Source of the DNA: Pseudomonadota bacterium
Lineage (GTDB): Bacteria > Pseudomonadota > Gammaproteobacteria > Burkholderiales > Eutrophovitaceae
Length of the DNA: 10,047 nucleotides
Reading direction: 5' to 3'
NCBI GenBank assembly: GCA_002704665.1
Contig: PAHB01000049.1
Coordinates: 1-10,047, forward strand
A model generated the notes under the pieces. That model saw only the letters and a program-made list of their open reading frames with translations, ran no database searches and had not been told where the DNA came from. How positions within the stretch are numbered: position 1 is the first letter of the stretch; every line of letters begins with the position of its first letter. Both the position numbers and the translations under genes were made by a program. Of this stretch, positions 1 to 7,011 are shown one piece after another.

Positions 1-278
1 GTATGGCAGGCTGGATTTATATAATCTTTCAAATATTTGCGGGAGACGCGCAATCGAGGCTTAGCGAAGCTCCGGAAGGAGTGCAGTCTGCATTCAGAAC
101 CATGCGTCTCATAGTACTGGTTGGATGGGCTATCTATCCGCTAGGCTATATTTTTGGCTACATCGGCGAAACAGTTGACGCGGCTTCGCTCAACGCAATT
201 TACAACCTAGCTGATGTTGTTAATAAAATCGCCTTTGGACTGATGATTTGGGCAGCAGCTAATTCGGAAAATGCCTAA
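1..278 (+). CDS. Proteorhodopsin, C-terminal part (5' end outside window)
   Basis: This is the end of a light-driven retinal-binding pump of the inner membrane, of the proteorhodopsin type. About 91 residues are visible, and the reading frame enters from the left edge, so the ATG at position 3 is probably an internal methionine. Counting from it, residues 4-12 are the end of helix E. Residues 34-54 are helix F, with the retinal-pocket signature WAIYPLGY at 42-49. Residues 63-86 are helix G, with NLADVVNK at 68-75. K75 (codon 225-227) is the Schiff-base lysine, and D71, four residues earlier, matches the conserved helix G counter-ion-complex aspartate. The match to proteorhodopsin helices F/G is close along the whole fragment. 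The proton donor/acceptor positions and the spectral-tuning residue lie in helix C, outside the window, so ion specificity and colour cannot be judged. The downstream retinal genes support the assignment. Confidence 0.95.
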   Translation, partial: MAGWIYIIFQIFAGDAQSRLSEAPEGVQSAFRTMRLIVLVGWAIYPLGYIFGYIGETVDAASLNAIYNLADVVNKIAFGLMIWAAANSENA

Positions 279-299
279 GAAATATATGTCATATTAGGG

Positions 300-336
300 A
301 AATCGCCGCTCATCAACGTGGGCGGCGATTTTTTTT
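300..336 (+). terminator. Intrinsic terminator / attenuator after the rhodopsin gene
   Basis: Positions 300-309 and 322-331 are perfect reverse complements (10 bp, GC-rich core GCCGC/GCGGC). The stem can extend inward by about four more pairs, two of them G-U, to a small CAAC loop. A run of eight T covers 329-336. This is a textbook rho-independent terminator, 21 nt after the rhodopsin stop and only 9 nt before the crtE ATG. No convincing promoter lies between it and crtE, so it probably acts as a leaky attenuator that lowers expression of the retinal genes relative to the rhodopsin. Confidence 0.85.
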
Positions 337-345
337 AGCCAACAT

Positions 346-1260
346 ATGGACTCTGATTTTTTCGACTCAACATCTTCGGATCTCGCACGACCGACTCAGG
401 CTGCAGCGCTGGCTGAGGCGGAACAAAAAATGCTCTCGTCCTGTATCACAAATCATGCGGTATCTAAATACTCAAAGGTCGAAAATGCGCTTAAGTACCA
501 CTTATCTTGTAGGGGTAAAAGAGTAAGGGGACAGATAGCGCTTGACTCTGCTCACGCTCTCAAAATTCCCAATCAATCCGGTATTCTTATTGCAGCTATA
601 TGCGAATTGTTACACAACGCATCTCTAGTCCACGACGATATTCAAGATAAAGACACACTTAGGAGGGGAGTACAAAGTGTGTGGCTTAAATATGGGGAAG
701 ATATTGCTATTTGTTTGGGTGACCTGATGATTTCTGCTTCCTATCGATTGGTAGCCGAGCTAATGGAAGTCCAACCTTCGCCGCAAATTATAAAAAAAAC
801 TCATCAGGCAATATTAACGACGATTTACGGACAAGGGGGAGACTTAGCTAGCCATGTTTCTAAAATGTCCCTATTCGACTACTGTGAGCTGGCAGCAGCG
901 AAGTCAGGCCCGTTAATTGGCTTACCTGTTGAACTTGCTTTGCTAACGGCAGGAATAGCGGATGAATCTAAATTTATCCAGCGTGCCGCAAGAGATCTTG
1001 GAGTTGCCTACCAGCTATTTGATGATTTAAAAGACTGGCAAACCTTACGACGGACAAAAAAAAATGGGAGCCGCGAGTTAAATGCTGTCCTGATAGTTTC
1101 CTCTGATATACTCAGAAAAAAAGGTTTTGACGCAGTCAAAATCTTGGCAAAAGAAAAAATCACGGATGCCATAACTAACGCACGGCAAATTCCTAATGGG
1201 GCTGGAAGGCCACTTATTGCGCTAGCAAACAAGTTAAGTTCCTTGTTCTCCAATTATTAG
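346..1260 (+). CDS. crtE: Geranylgeranyl diphosphate synthase (polyprenyl synthetase family)
   Basis: This cytosolic trans-prenyltransferase adds isopentenyl-PP units to build the C20 geranylgeranyl-PP used by CrtB. The 304-residue length suits the family. The substrate-binding GKR motif is at residues 57-59, in the context RGKRVRG instead of the common GGKRxRP. The first Asp-rich motif is HDDIQD at 96-101 and the second is FDDLKD at 225-230; both bind the Mg-diphosphate and both are intact. The start is uncertain. The ATG at 346 follows the terminator T-tract after 9 nt and has no Shine-Dalgarno. An in-frame ATG at 430 has a GAGGCGGA stretch 7-11 nt upstream and would remove 28 residues without touching a motif. 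It is the first gene of the crt run, and crtI begins 4 nt after its stop. The crtE name follows from context, since sequence alone does not fix chain length. Confidence 0.92.
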   Translation: MDSDFFDSTSSDLARPTQAAALAEAEQKMLSSCITNHAVSKYSKVENALKYHLSCRGKRVRGQIALDSAHALKIPNQSGILIAAICELLHNASLVHDDIQDKDTLRRGVQSVWLKYGEDIAICLGDLMISASYRLVAELMEVQPSPQIIKKTHQAILTTIYGQGGDLASHVSKMSLFDYCELAAAKSGPLIGLPVELALLTAGIADESKFIQRAARDLGVAYQLFDDLKDWQTLRRTKKNGSRELNAVLIVSSDILRKKGFDAVKILAKEKITDAITNARQIPNGAGRPLIALANKLSSLFSNY

Positions 1261-1264
1261 AGCC

Positions 1265-2731
1265 GTGAAAAAAAAAGTTGTAGTGATGGGCGCCGGATTT
1301 GGTGGACTGGCAGCGGCACTAAGGGCTAGATCAAAAGGTTACGATGTCACTATCTTTGAAAAAGGACAGCAACTAGGCGGAAGAGCAAGAGTATTCAATC
1401 GTGGCGGGTTTAAACATGATGCAGGCCCAACCGTTATTACCGCACCGTGGTTACTAGAAGAGTTATTTCAATTATTTGGTAAAAATATCAAAGATTACGT
1501 TGAATTGCGAAAATTAGATTTATGGTATCGATTCATTTACCCGGATGGATCATCATTTGATTATACGAGAGATATTCAAAAAACCCTCACGCAAATACAA
1601 AGTCTTAGTCCTGTAGATGTCCAGGGCTACCAAAATCTTTTGAATGATTCCGAAAAGATTTTCAAAATCGGTTTTGACCAACTGTCGGCAAAGCCATTTC
1701 ATAATCTCTTTTTCATGCTTCGACAAGTTCCGGCAATGATTAGACTAAAGGCTCACAGAACAGTGTGGCAATTTGTCGCAAGCCATTTAAAACACGAAAA
1801 ACTACGGCAAGCCTTTAGCATCCAACCTCTTCTGGTAGGCGGTAATCCTTTCAATACAACAAGTATTTACAGTTTGATACATTTTCTAGAAAGAAAGTGG
1901 GGCATATGTTTTCCTATGGGAGGAACAGGATCTTTAGTAGCCGCTTTAGGCAAACTTGCCGTTGAAGAAGGGATATCCATAAAGCTCCATGCTGAAATTA
2001 AAAATATCAAAGCGGCAAATAAACAAGTTATTGCGATTGAGACCCAAAAAGGGGAAGTCGTGCCATGCGATATTTTAATTTCTAACGGTGACCCTAAAGT
2101 CACTTACACGATGATCAATAACAACAACTATAGCAAAAATTGGAAAGTTAAATTTAGGGAGAAGTATTCCAAATACTCAATGGCGCTGTTTGTTTTATTT
2201 TTTGGAACAAAAAAACAATATGCAAACATCGCGCATCACACTATATGGTTTGGAAAAAGATATAAGGAACTACTTTCCGAAATTTTTCATGGAAAGAAGT
2301 TACCCGACGATTTTTCTCTTTACATCCATAGACCGACAGCAACAGACCCCTCTTTTGCACCTAAAGACTGTGACTCTTTTTACGTTTTATCACCGGTGCC
2401 AAACCTAAAAGCCGACATTGATTGGAAAGTACAAGGTGCAGAATATGCTAGTAAAATTATAGATAGTCTTAATGACACCATACTTCCAAATCTAAAGGAG
2501 AATATCGTTGAGAGTTTTTTCATGACACCCGAGGATTTTAAAAAAGATTATATGTCGGAACATGGAGCAGGCTTCTCAATTGCGCCTGTTTTTTATCAAT
2601 CTGCTTGGTTCCGATACCACAATAAAGCCGAGGGAATTAAAAATCTTTATTTAGTGGGAGCAGGAACCCATCCAGGAGCTGGTCTTCCCGGTGTGCTTTG
2701 CTCGGCAAAAGTCGTTGACTCAATTCTTTAA
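1265..2731 (+). CDS. crtI: Phytoene desaturase (bacterial CrtI type)
   Basis: This FAD-dependent enzyme desaturates phytoene, typically in four steps, to lycopene at the membrane surface. It has 488 residues, normal for bacterial CrtI. The N-terminal dinucleotide-binding fold has GAGFGG at residues 9-14 and the family-typical LGGRARVF and HDAGPTVI stretches soon after. The C-terminus carries the bacterial phytoene-dehydrogenase signature: VGAGTHPGAGLPGV at residues 464-477, close to the end at 488. The start is a GTG four bases after the crtE stop, and the GxGxxG position leaves no room for a different one. It is followed by nine consecutive A (three lysine codons). The stop TAA is directly followed by crtB in the same reading frame. 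The exact product (lycopene or a shorter desaturation series) is inferred from the CrtY and Blh neighbours. Confidence 0.95.
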   Translation: MKKKVVVMGAGFGGLAAALRARSKGYDVTIFEKGQQLGGRARVFNRGGFKHDAGPTVITAPWLLEELFQLFGKNIKDYVELRKLDLWYRFIYPDGSSFDYTRDIQKTLTQIQSLSPVDVQGYQNLLNDSEKIFKIGFDQLSAKPFHNLFFMLRQVPAMIRLKAHRTVWQFVASHLKHEKLRQAFSIQPLLVGGNPFNTTSIYSLIHFLERKWGICFPMGGTGSLVAALGKLAVEEGISIKLHAEIKNIKAANKQVIAIETQKGEVVPCDILISNGDPKVTYTMINNNNYSKNWKVKFREKYSKYSMALFVLFFGTKKQYANIAHHTIWFGKRYKELLSEIFHGKKLPDDFSLYIHRPTATDPSFAPKDCDSFYVLSPVPNLKADIDWKVQGAEYASKIIDSLNDTILPNLKENIVESFFMTPEDFKKDYMSEHGAGFSIAPVFYQSAWFRYHNKAEGIKNLYLVGAGTHPGAGLPGVLCSAKVVDSIL

Positions 2732-2743
2732 TTGACCAAACAC

Positions 2744-3664
2744 ATGAATCGAGCATCTAACGAGCAAAAATTAAGAAAGAAAGTGCTGAAAAAAAACAGT
2801 AGTACTTTTTATCTTGCAGGACTATTGCTACCAAAAAAAAAACTCGACAAGGCCGCAACCCTGTATAGTTTTTGCAGATGGGTCGACGATCTAGCAGATG
2901 AGGCAAAAGACAGCTATCGTGCTCATTACTTTTTAGGAAAAATTAATTCGGCGCTACACGGTGATTTATATGTAGATCCGCTAGTGAGCGAAACACGAAC
3001 TTTGATAAAATCTGGCTTTGGAGGAATTGCGCCAACTATCCAATTGGTAAATACAGTCCGGTCTGATTTGAGTGAGGTAAGAATTGATACCGTCGAGAAA
3101 TTAATCAAATATTGTTATGGGGTGGCAGGTACGGTTGGAATAATGATGAGTTCTATTTTGGAAACAAAAAATGTTAGCAAAGCATGGAAGCATGCTGTAG
3201 ATCTTGGTATAGCTATGCAACTAACCAACATCTGCCGTGATGTCTATGCCGATGCAAAACTTGATCGTCGCTATCTTCCCGCAGAAATTATCGGTGACAT
3301 TACACCTGCAGAAATACTACTTTTGACAAAGTATAACGATAAAGCGATCCGAACAGGAATAAAACAAATTCTTCACATAGCTGAAAAATACTACGAAAGC
3401 GGTCTCAACGGACTTAGATACCTTCCTTTTGGCTGCAGGTTAGCCATATGTGCCGCCGCTATAAATTATAGAGAAATCGGGCGTTTGTTACTTAAAAGAA
3501 AGTGCATTTCTTGGCGCGCAAGGAGCTTTGTAAGCACTGCAAGGAAAATTTCGTTGTTAATCACTATTGTAATAAAAGTAACACTTAAATCACTAGGTAA
3601 GACTGCTGAGCATGATAAAACTTTGCATTCACCTATTATCAGCGAATGTCAAAGTCTCCGTTGA
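2744..3664 (+). CDS. crtB: Phytoene synthase
   Basis: This enzyme condenses two geranylgeranyl-PP molecules head to head into 15-cis-phytoene, the committed step to carotenoids. It has 306 residues from the ATG at 2744, within the squalene/phytoene synthase range. The first Asp-rich signature is YSFCRWVDDLADE at residues 41-53. The second, QLTNICRDVYADA, is at 159-171 and is followed by the family-typical RRYLP; D166 and D170 form the second metal-binding pair. Start choice: a TTG at 2732 sits directly after the crtI stop and would add four residues. I prefer the ATG at 2744. Neither has a clear ribosome-binding site, so translation probably depends on ribosomes finishing crtI. The 3' end overlaps crtY by 19 nt. 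Confidence 0.94.
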   Translation: MNRASNEQKLRKKVLKKNSSTFYLAGLLLPKKKLDKAATLYSFCRWVDDLADEAKDSYRAHYFLGKINSALHGDLYVDPLVSETRTLIKSGFGGIAPTIQLVNTVRSDLSEVRIDTVEKLIKYCYGVAGTVGIMMSSILETKNVSKAWKHAVDLGIAMQLTNICRDVYADAKLDRRYLPAEIIGDITPAEILLLTKYNDKAIRTGIKQILHIAEKYYESGLNGLRYLPFGCRLAICAAAINYREIGRLLLKRKCISWRARSFVSTARKISLLITIVIKVTLKSLGKTAEHDKTLHSPIISECQSLR

Positions 3665-4833
3665 AAAAAGAGTATGATCTAATAATACTTGGCGGAGGTT
3701 GCTCAGGGCTTCAACTTGCAAACCAGATAATTTGGAAAACCAATGAAGATTCCACCATCGTTCCAAATCTCAAGATTCTTATAATAGAATCCAGAGAACA
3801 TTATGTAAATGATAAGACTTGGTGCTTTTGGGATGACGGCACATCGCACTATAACAATTGGAGCTACAGCAATTGGCAAAAGTGGTCTTTTTCCTCGAAT
3901 ATAAAATCATCCGAAATAGTACATCGATCAAATAAATATAAATATTTTTATTTAAAAAGTATAGATTTTTACGATAAATCAATAAAATTGATAATGGAAA
4001 ATAAAAACTTTTCTATCAAACTTGGAACATGGGTAGAGAATGTTGAGAATGAAGAAGGAGGATTCCTCATTAAAACAAAAGACGCCACCTTTTTTTCAAA
4101 AAAAATTGTTGATTGCCGATACCAAACACCCAAAAATGTTCGTGATCCGATATGGCAGATTTTCTACGGTTACGAAATAGATTTTGAAAATAGCAGCTAT
4201 TCTAAAGATTTAGTTGGCTTGATGAATAAAATTCGTTACGATGACTCGGGAATTTTTTTCCATTACATATTGCCGATTTCAGAGAGGACGCTTCTTTTAC
4301 AAGTTACATATATTGGCAAACAATTTTTTCTACCGGAAAAGTTAAAATCAGAGGTTATCTTTAACATCAGCAAATTGCAAAAATCAGCTTGGAATATTTT
4401 GCGAACCGAGTCTGGGATCCTACTACAATCTGGCGAATTTGACAAAATGTCAATTTCAAATAGCGTGAGGGGGGGGTCGAATTGGGGAGCTCTCAGACCT
4501 TCAACAGGCTACGCTTTTTCCCGAATCTACCAGTGGTCATCTGATACGGCAGATTTGCTCCTAGGTCGAAAGAAGCCGAAAAAAAACAAAACGGTCCAAA
4601 AAATACAAAATTTCATGGACGAAGTTTTTTTAATCGTTTTAAAAAATTATCCTAAGGCAACCGTGGACACCCTTCTTCGTCTCGGTAAGCAACTCGACCC
4701 AGATACCTTTGCCCGTTTCATGTCAGATAGAGCTAAACTCACAGATTTGATTAAAGTAATTCTTGCTTGTCCAAAATTTATAATGACATCACAAGCTATT
4801 AATCTGATCGTAAAGCATAGAGTTAAAAAATGA
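3646..4833 (+). CDS. crtY: Lycopene beta-cyclase (CrtY type) with altered catalytic motif
   Basis: This FAD-binding enzyme closes both ends of lycopene to give beta-carotene. It has 395 residues, as usual for CrtY. The N-terminal dinucleotide fold is YDLIILGGGCSG at residues 10-21. The family signature NDKTWCFW is at 55-62, and the late signature RPSTGYAF is at 284-291 after GGSNWGAL. The helical C-terminus (LDPDTFARFMSD region) is also typical. The motif that normally reads like (I/V/L)E(D/A/E)T after the LPxS turn here reads LLLQVT: Q219 (CAA) replaces the glutamate viewed as catalytic in this family. The codon differs from GAA by one base. A run of eight G at 4469-4476 is unusual in this AT-rich gene. 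The start lies 19 nt inside crtB, and the stop overlaps the blh start as ATGA, pointing to translational coupling. The assignment is secure; activity is less certain. Confidence 0.9.
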   Translation: MSKSPLKKEYDLIILGGGCSGLQLANQIIWKTNEDSTIVPNLKILIIESREHYVNDKTWCFWDDGTSHYNNWSYSNWQKWSFSSNIKSSEIVHRSNKYKYFYLKSIDFYDKSIKLIMENKNFSIKLGTWVENVENEEGGFLIKTKDATFFSKKIVDCRYQTPKNVRDPIWQIFYGYEIDFENSSYSKDLVGLMNKIRYDDSGIFFHYILPISERTLLLQVTYIGKQFFLPEKLKSEVIFNISKLQKSAWNILRTESGILLQSGEFDKMSISNSVRGGSNWGALRPSTGYAFSRIYQWSSDTADLLLGRKKPKKNKTVQKIQNFMDEVFLIVLKNYPKATVDTLLRLGKQLDPDTFARFMSDRAKLTDLIKVILACPKFIMTSQAINLIVKHRVKK

Positions 4834-5705
4834 ATTGTTCAGAAGGAAAAATTTGGAAGAATTTAAAAAATCTAGCTCTTTTTGTTTGTATTTTACTTAG
4901 TATATTGTTTAGTTTTTTCTCGCCAAACCTTGATGGCTTTTTGTTAAGCGGAGCAATATTGTTTACTGCCGTTTTTGGATTGCCTCATGGAGCACTAGAC
5001 TTCAAATTATTACAATCGCTATGGTTAAAAAAACAACTCCCTTATGCGTTCACGTGCTATACAGGACTTTTTATATTTACGGTTTTTCTGTGGAGCCTCT
5101 CCGCGACGGCAATGCTGGCCGTTTTTCTGCTCATGTCATCGTATCATTTTGGAGGTGATTACCCTGTCACTATTCCCCAGAGATTTCTCACCGGTTTTAT
5201 TTTACTCGGACTACCCTGCCTCTTTCATCCTAATCAAGTAGGAGATATTTTTAATATTCTTTTAGGACACGGCGATGGCTATCGTTTTGTTAATTCCCTC
5301 CAACTAGCAGGTCTGATTGGAGTGTTTTATCTAAGTTTCCTTTTGTTATTTAACAAGATAAAAATAAGGCAATCACTAGAGCTGGTGTCACTAGGATATT
5401 TTGCGTATGTGACTCATCCTTTGATCTATTTTGTTACCTATTTTTGCCTGTTCCATAGTCTAAAACATTATTCGGAAATTTCGATTCTTTTAGATCATGC
5501 AAAACTTACAAAGCTTTTTATATGGTCGCTCCCGGCGACAATTACAACTCTAATATTAGCATTAGGTTTTTTATATTTTTTTATACAAATTGAAAAAAAA
5601 TCGTTAGAGATTTCCGTTCTTCAAATTACTTTTATTGGATTATCCGCTCTTACAGTACCTCACATGTTCCTCGTGGAGCGGGTACGAAACAAATATAAAC
5701 TGTAA
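4830..5705 (+). CDS. blh: Beta-carotene 15,15'-dioxygenase, Brp/Blh family
   Basis: This integral membrane non-haem iron enzyme cleaves beta-carotene centrally into two retinals, the chromophore of the rhodopsin upstream. It has 291 residues, mostly hydrophobic, with about seven predicted membrane segments. Four conserved histidines that ligate iron in characterised Blh proteins can be matched: H53 in GLPHGALD, H106 in SYHFGGDY, and H209 and H213 in FHSLKH. The HxxxH spacing of the last pair is the same as in the studied marine Blh. The start ATG overlaps the crtY stop (ATGA), a coupled start, and the residues up to H53 hold one membrane segment. It is the final enzyme of retinal synthesis and the last recognised enzyme of the run. 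A secreted barrel protein follows after 13 nt. Confidence 0.94.
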   Translation: MNCSEGKIWKNLKNLALFVCILLSILFSFFSPNLDGFLLSGAILFTAVFGLPHGALDFKLLQSLWLKKQLPYAFTCYTGLFIFTVFLWSLSATAMLAVFLLMSSYHFGGDYPVTIPQRFLTGFILLGLPCLFHPNQVGDIFNILLGHGDGYRFVNSLQLAGLIGVFYLSFLLLFNKIKIRQSLELVSLGYFAYVTHPLIYFVTYFCLFHSLKHYSEISILLDHAKLTKLFIWSLPATITTLILALGFLYFFIQIEKKSLEISVLQITFIGLSALTVPHMFLVERVRNKYKL

Positions 5706-5718
5706 AATAAATTATTTT

Positions 5719-6999
5719 ATGCAAATCATTTCATTGTTTATGAATAAGTCCCAAATTTCTCAAGGAAAAAACATTATTGTGTATATTTTGTTAGAGAAAT
5801 TTGCGGTCGCTATTTTTTTCTTCATGTTTTTTAACCTGCCGTATGTTCAGAACGCTCATGGAAACCCATGGGAGAAAAAAGATCTTAAAGGGTTATATAA
5901 ATCCCAGGCTAATGTTGTTCATCGTAGAGCCACTAACACGATAGACCCAGTCCTATCAAGGTTAGATACTATCTGGAAAACGAGGAGGAAAAACGAGATT
6001 CATAATTTCGCTAGACAGCCGATTGGTAATATTACAAATGATAAAATGACGAGGGAAAAGTATCAACAGTCACATGATGCCATTTCCGATTACCAGGAAA
6101 CATTTATAGACTCTATCACTAATCACCTTGATGAAAATATCGACCAATCACTAATATATGATAATTGGTCATATTGGATATCTGGAAATATTGAATACGG
6201 GAAGCATGGCAGCACACAAAATGCCTCGTTAATAAACTTTCAAAGTGACGGACTCATAATTACTTTTGAAAAAAATTTGCGGCAAAACATTCTCTTAGGC
6301 ATTGGCATCACTTTCGGAGAAGATAAATCTAGCGCGGGAGAAAAAGCAGATCGCATGACAACCAACGATTATGGTTTAGTAATCTACAGTCATACCCCGA
6401 TTGGTGGAACCTACTCTATACAGACAATCCATGGTTTTAATAAGTACGGCATGTATACCTATCGAGAGCCAACTGCCAATATGATTTCTGGCAAAAGATT
6501 AGGCTTTCAAGTTTTTAACTCTATCAGATTAATAAAAGATGTGAAGGTAAATAAGCTAATTTTTAGGCCCTATTCTCGGTTTGATGTTGGATTCTCAAGC
6601 CTTCGGCCGTATCGAGAGGAGGGGGGAAAAAACACCATTTCTTTCTCTGAGCAAAAAATACTAATGTTTAAAAGCAACCTTGGGTTTCTTGTCGAGTATG
6701 ACTGGTTTACCCGCTTTGGTAAACTTAGCCCGCACGGTCAAATTGAGCATGTTCTCGACCTGAGTAAGAGTTCAAGTGTTAACAGTTTCTATCATAATAA
6801 TCACGGCGTTCTTCACCACGCTAACATAGACGATTTACGACAATCTAGTTGGCGTTACAGTCTAGGGCTTGATTTCAAGTTTTTTAATAGTGCCTTGTCA
6901 GCAAGCTATACCAGAAGTGAAGAATCAGAAGCTCACTTGCCTGACCAACCAAACAGGGAGAGTGATCTACTAATGTTTAATGTTATGGTTAACTACTAA
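5719..6999 (+). CDS. Secreted protein with autotransporter-type outer-membrane beta-barrel
   Basis: I do not recognise a specific function. From the ATG at 5719 the product has 426 residues; an ATG at 5740 would give 419. Neither has a ribosome-binding site. Residues ~27-43 form a hydrophobic core (FAVAIFFFMFFNLPYV), with a likely signal cleavage near QNAHG-N, giving a long, autotransporter-like signal peptide. About 100 charged, probably helical residues follow (RLDTIWKTRRKNEIH and DAISDYQETF stretches). From ~residue 147 (NWSYW) to the end, alternating polar/hydrophobic strands separated by turns form a roughly 280-residue barrel. The stretch around DGLIITFEKNLRQNILLGIG resembles the autotransporter domain, and the chain ends in an aromatic residue (VMVNY), as outer-membrane proteins do. 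The passenger is too short for a classical beta-helix. Position 13 nt after blh suggests co-transcription with retinal synthesis. A plain porin-like barrel is the main alternative. Confidence 0.75.
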   Translation: MQIISLFMNKSQISQGKNIIVYILLEKFAVAIFFFMFFNLPYVQNAHGNPWEKKDLKGLYKSQANVVHRRATNTIDPVLSRLDTIWKTRRKNEIHNFARQPIGNITNDKMTREKYQQSHDAISDYQETFIDSITNHLDENIDQSLIYDNWSYWISGNIEYGKHGSTQNASLINFQSDGLIITFEKNLRQNILLGIGITFGEDKSSAGEKADRMTTNDYGLVIYSHTPIGGTYSIQTIHGFNKYGMYTYREPTANMISGKRLGFQVFNSIRLIKDVKVNKLIFRPYSRFDVGFSSLRPYREEGGKNTISFSEQKILMFKSNLGFLVEYDWFTRFGKLSPHGQIEHVLDLSKSSSVNSFYHNNHGVLHHANIDDLRQSSWRYSLGLDFKFFNSALSASYTRSEESEAHLPDQPNRESDLLMFNVMVNY

Positions 7000-7011
7000 A
7001 AAATATAAACG

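Noticed and set aside
1..278. Carotenoid-antenna (xanthorhodopsin-type) rhodopsin
   Set aside because: The helix E fenestration residue that decides antenna binding lies before the window edge, and no ketolase or hydroxylase gene is present, so it cannot be supported.
3930..3960. AT-rich symmetric stretch in crtY as an origin-like or promoter element
   Set aside because: It encodes an ordinary Tyr/Lys/Phe-rich segment. It has no repeats of initiator-box type and no coupled gene start.
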